A stretch of 64,000 nt of DNA from Talpa occidentalis (lineage: Eukaryota; Chordata; Mammalia; Eulipotyphla; Talpidae), in NCBI RefSeq assembly GCF_014898055.3, contig NW_023602073.1, positions 21,933,784-21,997,783 of the forward strand, in the 5' to 3' direction. Under the pieces are notes generated by a model, which saw nothing but the letters and a program-made list of their open reading frames with translations, was not told the DNA's origin and made no database searches. A program made the position numbers and the translations under genes. Shown piece by piece: positions 34,165-45,482 of this stretch. Position 1 is the first letter of the stretch. Every line of letters begins with the position of its first letter.

Positions 34165-37100
34165 AAGCTCCTAATCGAAGGGAAATACACTGGATGGCCC
34201 AGGGCTCCTCATCCCAGATCCTTGCCCACTGTCCAAGACAGTTTCAGAGCAAACAAGGCCCCTGGGCAGCTATTCCTGTGAGCCCAGGCCGCCGGGACCC
34301 AGGTCTGGGTGCCTTCTATTTGAACACACTGCAAAGTCCTGCCTGTGCCCAGGGCCCAGCCCCCGATAACCTGCTTTCTGGAGGAGTAAAAAGGGCACCC
34401 CCTGAGGTGCCCTTTCACAGCCCAGGCAGTTTTTTTCCCTGACCTACCACGGGCCTCACATCCACGGTCACACCCGCCGAAGAGGAAGACCAGAGCCAAG
34501 AACCGTTGCCTTCATGAGCTGGAGAGGAGCCGACGGTGCTGACGTGGTTTGATGAACACGATGTTAATGCAGCAGCTCCCTGCTTACCTGCCCACACCCC
34601 GTCTTTAAATAGACTCCAAGGCCCGTCTTTCTAACCTCATTTCCTAAACAAACTAATTCGATATTACTCAGCTGGTAACGGAGGCCATTCAGCCCCATGA
34701 GTGGGAACCTGGCAGGGTGGAAGGGTGGAGGGTGGAGCAGCAGGTGCGCGAGAGGCTCCCCTGAAGGCAGGTGAGCAGGGGTGCCCAGGCCTCCGCCCAG
34801 GGAAGGCTATGCGGGAAGCTCACACATCCAGGCGCAGCCCACCCTCATCCCACGTGGAGGGACAGGTCCCGAGCAGCCAGGCAAAGGCAGGGGTCTCCAG
34901 AGCTCCTATCCTTGCTCCTAAGATCCCAGGGGAGCACCAGGCCGCACTGACACAGCCCTGGGGCCTCGCAACACTGGCTTTGCTCCCGAGTAGGTCTGGT
35001 GGGATGGTTCCCTGGGGACCCATGTTCAGCAGCCTCTAATTCTCCACCCAGGGCATAAGCTGGTTCTGAATGACCCTGGACATCCGGGATCCCGGCAAGC
35101 TCTACTCCCACAGGGTGATCGCCACCATCATTACCTCCAGCCTCTGACCACCCCCCACCCCCTGCGTGGGGCCGTGGAGCCTCTGGGTGAGGGGCTAGCC
35201 AGGTGCCGGCAGGGGCAGGGACGGCTGTTTGCCAGGCCTTCTCCCTGAGCTTCTTCTCTGCCTGTTCCTGCAGGACTCGAGTTTCTCAGACCAAAGGCCA
35301 GGCTGAGTCACTGGGATTTTAATTTGGAAAACAAGATTACAAAAGAAAGAAAGAAACCACAATTCTATTAACAATTACATGCCGAACGAGGCCAAAGTCA
35401 CAACTTTCATTTTTCTCCCCCAAATTCAGGGCTGACATGGGATGAGGATTTTTGGAATTTCCCAACAGGCTTGATTCTCATGGAACAAGAAATTCTAGGA
35501 CTTTTCTTTTCTTTACCATCAAAGTCCAGATGACAATGTGAAATCTGATTTAATTTGGGGGAACAGGAGAGAGCATGGGGTGGGGTGAAAAAGAGAGAAA
35601 GCCCAGATGATGATGTAAAATCTGATTTAATGTGGGGAACAGGAGAGCATGAAGAGGCTTCTTAGGGCTAACTAGGGCACAAGAATGTTCTCTGAGAAAT
35701 AGGCATTAAATAGATTTGCACACTGAGAGCAAGCGTGGGGTGGGGTGTCGATAGGAAGAATTCAAGTCCTCAAGCTCCCTCATACTTTGCCTTATTATCT
35801 GGGATCTTACAGGAAGGATGGGAGATGGGGGCCCTCTGGTGCGACCGTCTGGAAGACCACCCCGCCTTCGGGCCGCCGTAGATTTTAAAAGCAGCCCCTG
35901 ATCACACGAGCAGAAGCTCAGCACGGGATGGCTTTGTTATCCTGTCTTCCTGCCAGCCCTCGTCACTGCTGCCTTGTTTGATATTTTCAAATCCGGCCCA
36001 AGGCAGATGAGAGGGCCACAGGAGGAGAATCCTTCAGGGTGTCTTGTTTGGTTTGGAAATATTTAAATGTCTGCAGCATTTCCTCCAAGAGGGGAAAAGT
36101 TAGGGCCTGCGGGAGAGCCCTGGGCTCAGTCCACAGCCCCTCAAGACCCCTGTCCCTCCTGGGACCCAATTCCAGCGCCACCATCAGCCCAGGGGCAGCC
36201 CTCCTGCACCCTGAGAAACTCGAGACCAGCCCAGACATTCCCCACGACCTGTTTACAGTCCAGTGACTCAGCTCATAGCTCTCTGCAAGCCAGGGTAGCA
36301 ATTGCCCGTGATTACAGAAACCTTCTCAGCTCCTGGAAAAAATCGCCAAGCACTTTATTAACCTCGGCGGCCAGACACATGTTTTCCATAGATTTAAATG
36401 CTAGTGGCCACCGTCGCCTTTTAGAATGAAGAGCGTGTAATTAAGACATAATCTCTTCTGCTTTGTAATATATGAAGCAGCAAATGGCTACGAGGATAGA
36501 TTCTGTTCTCCGGCTTCCCTTGGGCTCACAGCAAGCTCCGAAGCTGCTGGCACCCTGGAGGCCTCAGTCAGGATCTGCTTTGGGGGCAGGATCTTTTTGG
36601 GGTCCTGGGTGCTGGATATGGGTCCACCCACCTGGGGAACACAGCTAGATTGGTGGGGGGACGTGGGAAAGCAGGATATGGTACTGATGAGCTGATAGGG
36701 TGTGGGGTCTGCTGGGTCAAAATATTGATGGAGGCCAGGGTTGTGGTAAGAGAGCTATTGTGTAAACACAGCTCACCATCAGGGCTTCCTGCATCAGGCA
36801 CACGCCTGCCTTTGGGGGGAAAAGTACATTTTTGTTTATGTCATCAAGAGTCTTCTGAGGCCTGTCCCGGACAGGTTAAACCACTGTCAGGTTGCTCCTC
36901 CTGCGTGGAGGGAAAAGCCCATCATTTTATATTTCTGCGTAGAATCCACCACGATCTCTGCTGCTCAAGTTTTATCAAAAGCTAGTTTTAAGAAAGAACC
37001 AGTGTGAACAATCACCCAGAGTTAGGCAGCCCTGGGATCCCACATTCCTTCCTTCTCACGCCAGCCCACCAGAGAGCTGAGGGCTTGGGGAAGGAATTCA

Positions 37101-37555
37101 GACACACATTCGCCCCGGGAGTGGTGTTTGGGCTTCAGTCTGAAGCCCATGTTGAGGCACATGATAGGGAACAACTGCTTGATTCCCACCTCCTCTTGTC
37201 ATTGGAACAGGGTTGTTCCAGAATATTCCTTGCCATGGTGTCATCCTTCTAACCTTCATATCATATAAGTGATGCTCTTAGCTGTGGCCATGGGAAAATG
37301 CCTGATCCTGTGCCCACCTATGTGACTCTCCTTTTACCCTCTTTCTCTGTTCTTTAGCTGCAGCTCTGCAAGCTGCCCCCAGTTTCTTTTCCTTCCTTTT
37401 CCTCCTTATTTTAGAAAGCTTCTGGGGTTTGGTTTGGTTTGGTTTTTGAGGCTTTTGAATTATTTTGTGTTTTAAATTGTGTTGCTTGTTAATGAACACA
37501 CTGAAGTTGTGCATTAGGCCCCAGCAGAGAAGCCGCCACGTCTTGAGTCTGGAAT
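34165..37555. other. Intergenic single-copy DNA
   Basis: No coding gene recognised. Contains a 77-bp-period duplication (35526-35653) and AT-rich, conserved-looking stretches at 34.56-34.69 and 36.33-36.50 kb. Confidence 0.5.
35526..35653 (+). repeat. Tandem duplication, 77-bp period
   Basis: CCAGATGACAATGTGAAATC and TGATTTAATTTGGGGG with AACAGGAGAGAGCAT recurs as CCAGATGATGATGTAAAATC, TGATTTAATGTGGGG and AACAGGAGAGCAT, starting at 35526 and 35603. Confidence 0.85.
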
Positions 37556-37649
37556 GGAGGGTGTGGGCTTTGATTTTGAAAATGTGATGTGTGCCCCCTG
37601 CCTTTCAGGGTCCAGAGAGGGATCACAGCTTTCTTGGCCTTCCAGTTCC
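37556..37649 (+). repeat. Dispersed duplicate block, copy 1
   Basis: About 94 bases (GGTGTGGGCTTTGATTTTG, then CTTTCAGGGTCCAGAGAGGG, then TTGGCCTTCCAGTTCC) recur at 39136-39231 in the same orientation with modest divergence. Not recognised as any named repeat. Confidence 0.75.
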
Positions 37650-38073
37650 ATCCAGTTCCATCTCTTCGACAAGTCTCTACACCCAGACATGTGCCCATCC
37701 CTAACTTCTGGATCAATCCAACTTCTGGATCAATCGGACTTGGGGATTTTAATTTCATTATGCACTTAAATGCTTGAGGTTTTCTCAAGTGTCCCCACTG
37801 CTTATTTCCTTTATATCCCTACATGTGTACTGATCAGGGCTGGGAGGTCTTGCAGAAAAGGGCTGTGAGTTTTCTTTACACATCTGCACACACTTTGCTC
37901 CTTTGAGCATGGCATTTCTTCTGCCTGAGCTGATAGGCAAGCAAGATTCAAAATCTAGAAAGAGGGGAGAAGAATCTGAAGCTGAAGGCATGGCAGTGGC
38001 CCTGGGAGGTGACTGCCATTGAATCGTGGGTTTGGAAACCAACCTCGCATCAATTAAAAAAAAATATTTAATA

Positions 38074-38388
38074 TTAGGTTTTTTTTAATTTTTATTTATT
38101 TTTTATTTTTTTTAAAGATTTATTTATTTATGCATACAAGAGCTGGAGTACAGGCCAGAGATGCGGGGGTGAGAGGATTCACTAGAGACAGAGTGGGGAA
38201 CAGAACAGGCAGACTGACTGAAATACACTGCTGAGGGGAGCAGCGGGCGAGCCAGTCAGGAGAGATCTGCTGCACCATGTGGGTTGCTCCCCTGAGGGAC
38301 CAGATGAACTCTCCTTCTGCAGAGGCTGTGGATTGCCCCACAGTGTTGTGCTTAACCCTTTGCGCCCCAGGGAGGCCTTAGGTTTTTT
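38074..38388 (-). mobile_element. tRNA-derived SINE with T-rich target-site duplication
   Basis: Reverse copy: AGATTTATTTATTTATGCAT at the tail, AGGATTCACTAGAGACAGAG in the body, head complement CCAGGGAGGCC. Flanking repeats TTAGGTTTTTTTT begin at 38074 and 38378; the tail boundary in the T-rich run is uncertain. Confidence 0.88.
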
Positions 38389-39135
38389 TTTTTTAATTGT
38401 AATTCCATTTCTAAAAGCTTGGTCAAGCTTGCAGCACTAGCAAAGGATGTCCAAGGACACTGGCAGCCAGATGTTCCCCTGGGCAGCCCCTCGGTCATCC
38501 ACAGAGACCCTGCCAGAGCTGGGACCCAGCTAGATCAGGGGAGCAAGCTCACAGGCACATGCACAAGAACCCCAGGAACGCATCACAGGAGGGAGACCTC
38601 AAGCCATCGTGCAGTGCTTCAAATACCATCTTGTGGCTTTGGGTTTTCTTGCAAGAATCAGAAAAATAAATACACAGTATTTCTATGTAGATGCAGAAAC
38701 CTTCAAACTGCATTATAAAATGGCAATCTCAGGGGGGGTGTGGGAGGACAAGCATGTCTCGGGTGGCTGGACCTGAGCTCACTCTGACTCATCCTCCAGG
38801 TGAGCTGGCCAGCGGTCCTCACTCGGCCTGTCCAGAAAACAGCAAACAAACCCGCCCAGGCTTGGGAGAGCAGCCTCCAGCACTATGATTCTGGGAGGCC
38901 AGTAGCCCAAGTCCAGCAGTTGCCTGCCGGCTGGTGCAAACACACAGAACACTATGTTCTAACCTGGCCGGTGGGTGCTGTCCCCCAACAAATCACCCAC
39001 ATGGAGTTGTCCTAGAGGAGCTGTGATGAGCAAATCCCATGATCTCATAGGATGGGTCACCTGTTATTTTAATAAACCTTGAGGCTGATGAGGTCACTTG
39101 CCTGGAGGAGCAAGAACCAGATAACTAAAGGCACA

Positions 39136-39231
39136 GGAGAGGGTGTGGGCTTTGACTTTGCCCATGTGAAGTGTGCTCATTGCCCTTCAGGGTCCAGAGA
39201 GGGATCACAGATTCCTTGGCCTTCCAGTTCC
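39136..39231 (+). repeat. Dispersed duplicate block, copy 2
   Basis: Matches 37556-37649: GGTGTGGGCTTTGACTTTG, CCTTCAGGGTCCAGAGAGGG, TTGGCCTTCCAGTTCC. It lies 1.58 kb downstream with a SINE between the copies. Confidence 0.75.
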
Positions 39232-39728
39232 TCCCTCCATCTTTGAAGACAAAACCTGAACCCTCTGGCAAAATCTATGGCAGGGGCATTGCTGCAGGGC
39301 AGTTCTGCCTGTCACTGCAGGGAGGGGGGTTGCTGCTGGCATCACAAGGGTAGAAGCCATGCAACATCTTATAGTTCCCCTCCCCCACCAAAAAAAAAAA
39401 AAAAAAAAGGAATGATCTTCCCTAAGATGCCATAAGATTGACAGAGGTTGAAAAACTCTGGTCTATTGGCATCCAAAAGCCAAACCTTCTTAAGAACTGT
39501 TTTAGATCTTTCAGGAAAGCTCACGGCCCCCCAGCTACACAGTATGCCCGCAATGAAATTTCTTATCTTTTTGGTGAATGGGGTACTGCCCTTAGCTGCT
39601 GTCTGTGGAGATTCTATTGCCCCAGTAAGGATATTCTCAATAATCTACCTAAGGAAACATCCCCTGTCTTGCTACAGATTTGCACAAGATGAAGTTCACA
39701 GACACAAGCCTGGAAGTCATTTCACAGG
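39232..39728. other. Intergenic DNA with poly(A) run
   Basis: Poly(A) of about 18 bases near 39391-39408. No gene recognised. Confidence 0.5.
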
Positions 39729-40006
39729 GCCTCCCTGGTGACACAAGGGATTAAGCACAGCGCTGTGAAGCTATCTGCAACCTCTGCAGCAGAGTTTGAT
39801 CCCCCAGCCAACCAGGGAGGTGACCCACATGGCGAGCAGACCTCTCCTGACTCGCCAGCTGTTCCCCTCAACAGTGTATTTCAGTCAATCTGCCTGTTCT
39901 GTTCCCCACTCTGTCTCTGGTGAATCCTCTCACCCCCTGCATCTCTGGCCTATATCCCAGTTCTTCTATGCATAAATAAATCAATCTTTAAAAAAAAAAA
40001 AAAAAA
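39729..40006 (+). mobile_element. tRNA-derived SINE
   Basis: Head GGCCTCCCTGGTGACACAAG, tail TTCTATGCATAAATAAATCA then a 17-base poly(A). Target duplication not clear. The head mixes features of both SINE types (ATTAAGCACAGCGCTGTGAA). Confidence 0.88.
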
Positions 40007-41309
40007 CAGAAGGGCGGGGATACACGCAGGGCACCGGGACTCTTCTCGTGCACGAAACATATAAACTGAAAACTCTCCCTAAGGAGACCAATTACTCGGG
40101 GGACGCTCAATGGAAGGATTTCCCCAGCGTGCCCTGGTTCCTAGTGGATTTCCCATCGCTGCTTTCCGACAGCTAGTTTATCGTCATCCACGCCTGTCCC
40201 GGACTCAGATGCAGCTCGAGCTAAACAAACCACAGGGGATTTGAGCAGAGCATCCAGAGTGAGACCCAGCCCCCTCTGCATGAAAAAGGAGATGTCTGTG
40301 ACGTGGCCTCTTTGCTCTGGGACATTCCTACATCTGGCAAATTGGAAACCTCAAGTCCAACACGGAATAACTCAACGAACTAACCCAGAAATGATCTGCG
40401 AGGCCTGTGGCCCCCTGAATTGCTATTGTCTCGTCTCTGCTCTTACTTTTCCATTCTACGATTTTCACTCATTCTAGCAGCACAATTTGCCTGAAAAGAA
40501 TATGCATGCATTAACAGTGAAGCCGATGATACGAGTTCCTCAAAAACTGTTGCTTTTCATTCCCTGTTAGAAAATTTTTGGAAACATTAATTAAAATTTT
40601 TCAAAAGAAAGCAAACGGTTTATAATCATACACATTCCAGTATTTAGAGTATAGATGCAGAGATCAGCAGATGCCTGCCCTAGAGAAAAAATTTTCAGCT
40701 ACAGCTAGTTGCAGACACGCCAGTTTGGTTGAATTTCCAGAATCCAGACCATTTTGTAAAATCCCCTAATATTAAAATATTGGCTCATACTTTTTTAAGC
40801 GATGTGCCTGCTAAATAAAGCACCTGCAGGTTAAATTCAAGTGCCAGGCCACCAGTCTAAACCTCTGGTGCGTGATTTTCCATCCAAACAAGGGCAAACA
40901 GGCAAAAAGTAGGGTGAGTCTATTTTTACAACTTGAGTAATTAGAAGAGATTTGAAGGTATAGTCTCCCTAATATTCAGGACCTTTGAATTCATTAAGAA
41001 GGTTTTGAAATAATAGTGTGACTAATGAAAAGATGCTGGCAAAATGCTTACTTATATATTTCTGCCAGGAGCACCTAGCTCAGTACCCCATAGTTGCAGG
41101 CATACAATTTAGAACTCATTTTGCAAAAGAAATGTATTAATAATTTAAGGATTGTTGCTAGGACATCATAATAATAATAATTTGAGGATTGTTGCTAGGA
41201 CATCATAGAGCTGAGGGTTCTGTTTCCTATATAACTAAAAGTGTTACCTTTGAAGGATAATTCAGCAGTTAAGACTTATAGGTTAAAGACTAATAAGCAT
41301 ATTAGTGTT
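40007..41309. other. Intergenic single-copy AT-rich DNA
   Basis: No repeat or gene recognised apart from a short tandem duplication at 41139-41207. The 40.48-40.96 kb part reads like conserved noncoding DNA (see findings). Confidence 0.5.
41139..41207 (+). repeat. Tandem duplication of about 35 bp
   Basis: AATAATTTAAGGATTGTTGC then TAGGACATCATA is followed at once by AATAATTTGAGGATTGTTGC then TAGGACATCATA, with a small ATA expansion between. Confidence 0.9.
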
Positions 41310-41443
41310 AATAATTAAGGATTTTTTGTGTGTGGGACCCTCGCCGGTGGCCAGGGATCGAACTGGCGCTGCAGAGGCTGTGGACAGCCTCGCAACCCAG
41401 TGCTCAACCACTGTGCCACCAGGGGAGGCCCAATAATTAAGGA
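41310..41443 (-). mobile_element. Head-only SINE copy with 12-bp target-site duplication
   Basis: Only about 110 bases: A-rich tail complement TTTTTTG, GTGTGGGACCCTCGCC, B-box complement GGGATCGAACT, and head CCACCAGGGGAGGCCC. The body and normal tail are absent. Direct repeats AATAATTAAGGA at 41310-41321 and 41432-41443 show it integrated in this short form. Confidence 0.85.
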
Positions 41444-42005
41444 CTTAATTAAGTCTTTAACATTTAGAAATTCTCGGTAATAATTCCCAAAAAAGGCCTT
41501 TTTCAATGCTCAAGTCAAAGGAATTGAGTTGGAGCCTGTATCATAAATGATGGCTTTGGGGAGTACTGTACCCCGATCTCCGGGAGGAGATATTTATCTT
41601 TATAGAAGACTGACCATTTTGGGTACAGACAGCAAAGGCTGTCTGCCCTCACTTGTAACTCCAAGATTATTTGACAATAAACTTAGTTTATTGAATGCCC
41701 ACATTACCCATCACAGATGCCAGCCCACCCAGCCATGCAGAAGGGGCTGCACCTGTAATTTCTGAGTTTCTAATGCAAGTTCACTCAAGCTAAAGCTTAT
41801 CTGTTTTTCCTCTTTGAGCATCTTAGACCCAGAGATGAATGAAACCAGCCAGGTTCCCCTCTCATCAAGCACATCGCCTGGCAGAGGAGGCAAGAAACAA
41901 ACACAAGTATCCAAACAACTATCTCATTGGAAAAAAAAGTGGAAAGTGAAAGGAAGATAGTGGCCAGTAAAGGCATTGGAGTGCTGTCCTGCACAAGCAG
42001 CTAAC

Positions 42006-42304
42006 ATAAATGGAGAGGGGCCTCCCCGGTGGTGCAGCAGGTGGAGCACAGTGCTGTGAAGCTGTCCACAGCCTCTGCACATGGGTTCGATTCCCGGTCA
42101 GCCAGGTAGATTGCCACATGGCGTGGCAGACCTCTCCTGTCTCGCCCGCTGCTCCCCTCAGCAGCGTATTTCGGTCAATCTGTCTGTTCTGCTCCCTGCT
42201 CTGTCTCTGGTGAATTCCCTCACACTCCCGCGCCTCTGACCTGTACCCCAGTTCTTGTATAAATAAAAATAAATCTTTAAAAAATAAAATAAAATAAATG
42301 GAGA
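42006..42304 (+). mobile_element. tRNA-derived SINE, 'GCGCTGTGAAG' type, 11-bp duplication
   Basis: Head GGGCCTCCCCGGTGGTGCAG, B box GTTCGATTCCC, body with GGCGTGGCAGACC, tail CTTGTATAAATAAAAATAAA. Direct repeats ATAAATGGAGA at 42006 and 42294. Confidence 0.92.
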
Positions 42305-43354
42305 AAAATCAAGTCATAGTGGGGCTCTGACTGGTACCCAATTCACAGCCCAGCACACTTGCCTGGATCTGATAACGGCACAAAGTTTCTCCAGGGGAAA
42401 CCTTAAGGGTCTGAAAGGTAAATGTCTTATATGAATGATTCAGATGTTGTCCTTAAAAGCCATGATGCCATTTGAAAGAAGTCACGCCTTCCCCCAGGAG
42501 TCGGAGTTCAAGTGTGCATGCTGGATCTCAGCAACAGTCATTTTTCACAGCCTTGACACAGCACTTGAGGGTGAGCTCGCTTGCTGCTTGCTCTGGTCAA
42601 CCTGAACACAGACTGGTGTTTTCTCATAGATTGCTGGTCCCGGAGGGGGACTGTGGGGTTCATCCCTCACCCCAGACTCACTCTAGGAAGAGGAAATCCC
42701 CATCCAACCCCCAGACGATTTATTAGGTACCTATACTTCTGAGGGAATTTCCTCTTGACCTTTCCATCTATCATTACCAAAAAACGATTTGCTGAGGCGG
42801 ACATAGGGACGATCAAACCTTAAGTGTAGGAGCATCACCAAATAAAGATGGATTTTTGTTTCCTGATGAGGGATTGTCGATGAGCTGCCACAGAGCGGTA
42901 TACCAGTCGGGCGACCTCGGGGTGACACGGGTCACAGGAAGGATGCAAAGTTCTTCCCATAATTCCCTTCCCCTTCTTTGTGAATGAAGGTGAGAACCAG
43001 GCTGTGTGGTTTTCCTAGGCAGCACCTGACGGTTTCCTCCCCAGATAGTCTCTTACCAGTCCCAGTATGGGTTCGGCAAGGTCGCCAGAGGGGTGCAGGT
43101 GGTCACCTCCTTTTGGGGTTGTTTCTCCAGACACATGGTCCAGCTGAGGGAAACTGCGAGGGCTGAGGCCATAGCAGGAAAACACCACCGCTGCCTTGAT
43201 TGACTCACACATCTCCAGGATGCAGCCCCTTCCACATGGCTTGATGGGGTGGTACTTGGATGGGGAGATGTGGCATTCAAGACCAGAGCCTTGACTTCCT
43301 GATTTTCTCATCGGACAATAGAGGCGAAACAGGTGGTGGTGAAGAGTAACCACC
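42305..43354. other. Intergenic DNA, no gene seen
   Basis: Single-copy sequence. ORFs of up to about 118 codons have no recognisable domain. Confidence 0.5.
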
Positions 43355-43757
43355 TCTCCCACCCCCAATCCCCCATCCCTGCTATATGCCTCAGATCTAT
43401 GTTCAGCTTGGAAGTTTTGTCTTCTTCCTGACCCTTTGCTCAGTTTCCCTATATTCTACTACAAGTGAGACCATTTGATATTTATCTTCCTCCTTCTGAC
43501 ATAATTCACTTAGCATAATCCCCTCCAACTCTATGCATGTTGCTGCAAACAGCATGAGTTTATCTTTTTGATTGCCAAGTAGTATTCCATTGCATCGTTA
43601 GACCACATCTTCTTGATCCAGTCATCTATTTGGGGGGACTTAGGTTGTTTCCATGTTTCCATATCTTGGTTCTTGTAAATAGTGTTGCTATAAACAAAGC
43701 AGTGCAGGTTTCCTTTCGAATTAGTATTTTTGTGTCCTTTGGGTAGATTACATCTGG
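43355..43757 (-). mobile_element. L1 3' end, reverse orientation
   Basis: GAGACCATTTGATATTTATC, TTCTGACATAATTCACTTAG, AAGTAGTATTCCATTGCATC, TTAGGTTGTTTCCATG and TTCGAATTAGTATTTTTGTG follow the antisense L1 3' end order. Non-coding. Confidence 0.85.
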
Positions 43758-43890
43758 CAGATTTTTATAGATAAGGAAACATGTTCAGGATGGGCAAGGA
43801 ACTTGCCTGAGGACACAGAGCAGTTATCACTGTGCTTGGTGGAGCGGCAAAAGAATTGCACCCAAGTCTATGAGGCTTTGAAGTTCATTC
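43758..43890 (+). mobile_element. MIR SINE, old
   Basis: ATAGATAAGGAAACATGTTC, AAGGAACTTGCCTGAGGACA and CAGAGCAGTTATC reflect the MIR core. Confidence 0.6.
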
Positions 43891-44599
43891 TCTTTTCACC
43901 ATGTTACACGTCCCATATATTTGTTGAATATTTTCACAGGAGGAATTTTTATTTCTGCGCATAAAGCAAGACCCTTTCACCTGCCCCCCCCCCAGGAGCA
44001 TGTGTGCACACCAGACTGTGTGTTTGTGAGGGTGAGGAGTTGTCATTGCAGGCAGGAACTCCATGGGCTAATCAGTCTGCTCAGACCAGGTCACAGGGGG
44101 CAACCGGGGCTCAGCAGGGACAGAGCCTTGTGGGGGTGTCACCCCCATTGTGGCAGGCAGCAAGCCCATCTATGCTGGCGGTGCAGTAAAGAAAAGCCAC
44201 TCTCAAATTTCTATCCCATGTGTCTGCTCACGGTTGGAAAAACGAAGGCTGCCAGTGTCATCCAGCACCAAAGAGAAAGGAGCCCCGAGGCTTTGGAGGA
44301 GAGACCACCCGTGAGAAGGTCTAATCAGGATCAGGCGTCCCATGCTGAGGACGGGGTGCACCCAGATGAGAGTCACCACCGTGAAATGCCTTCCAAACCT
44401 CTCCTCTTAGCCCCAGCCGGCCACTCAGCAGGAGAGGACTGTCTGCAGGCATTCCGCCCGGTCCTGTCCCTGCAGCGCCTGGGAACTTCCACCCCAGGCA
44501 CTGGCGGTGTGGGGGGTGGGGAGTGTCTTCTCCCCTTCACTTAAAATCCAGCTCCAGAGTCAGTGCTGGACTCTCCTGTGAACACCCAGATGATAGTCA
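43891..44599. other. Intergenic DNA, no gene seen
   Basis: The 207-codon ORF at 43921-44544 shows no domain, lacks a family signature and begins at the edge of repeat DNA; treated as chance. Confidence 0.5.
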
Positions 44600-44745
44600 C
44601 AGAGTGCACTGCAGCTGGCACTGCTTCCCCCGAGGCGAGGACATCTGGTCTGTGCAGATGAACCCAACGGAGCTCAGAGAGGTGGCTGGTTTGCCTCTAG
44701 CCACACAGCTAGTAAGAGGTAGAGTTGGCCATGACCACCGGCCAG
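44600..44745 (+). mobile_element. MIR SINE, old
   Basis: Ends with AGCTCAGAGAGGTGGCTGGT, then CTAGCCACACAGCTAGTAAG and AGGTAGAGTTGG, the MIR core. Confidence 0.7.
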
Positions 44746-44966
44746 GTCCTGTCTCATTTCACACCAAGGGAGAGCAGATCTAAACACGTTGAAAAGCTAA
44801 GCAATAAAAGCAGCCATCCCAAAGCAAACAGAGCCCCAGGCTGCTCCAGAGGGTCCCCAAAGTGCCCGAGACAGGGTGCCCAGCACCGGCTGGGATTGGG
44901 GACAGGGTGGCAGCAGGGCCATGTGAACAAAGTCTTTGCTTTTCAGAAAAAGAAAGGTTGCATGCT

Positions 44967-45482
44967 CTTTGTTCTTTCTTTTTATTAACTGTCATTAATT
45001 TTTTAATTTTCTCACATCATTGATCATTTTTGCACAGTATTTGATTTCTCCCCTCAGGTGTAGTCCCTGTAAATATCCCATCACCACAGCACCCATGATC
45101 CATCACCATGGTCCCTTATGCTCTTCCCTCCCCTGTTTTGGTCTCTCTCCCTCCCTCTCCCCTGCTATAAGCCTGCACTCCTACATTCATTGCAGCACTA
45201 TTTACAGTAGCTAAGATATGGAAACAACTTAGATGTCCAAAAACAGAAGACCAGATCAGGATGTGGTCTATATACATTATGGAATACTACTCAGCAATCA
45301 AAAAGGATAAAGTCATGGCATTCGTAGCAAGCTGCATGAAGCTATAAAGGGTGATGCTCAGTGAAATAATTGAGAAGGAAAAAGAAAATCATCCGATGAT
45401 GACACTTATGGGAGGAATGTAGGGAAGCTGAACAAAGGGTTCAAAAATAAAAACTTATCGGCAACTATAGACCTTTGTTCTT
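44967..45482 (-). mobile_element. L1 insertion with 5' inversion (twin priming)
   Basis: From 44977 to about 45180 the sequence is the antisense L1 3' UTR (TGATCATTTTTGCACAGTAT, CCATGATCCATCACCATGGT). From about 45181 to 45472 it switches to sense L1 near the ORF2 end (TTGCAGCACTATTTACAGTA, TATGGAATACTACTCAGCAA). This head-to-head layout is the twin-priming signature. A 10-bp duplication CTTTGTTCTT flanks it at 44967-44976 and 45473-45482. Confidence 0.8.

Noticed and set aside
43921..44544. 207-codon plus-strand ORF
   Set aside because: No domain or repeat structure, adjoins MIR and L1 debris, and no promoter is visible.
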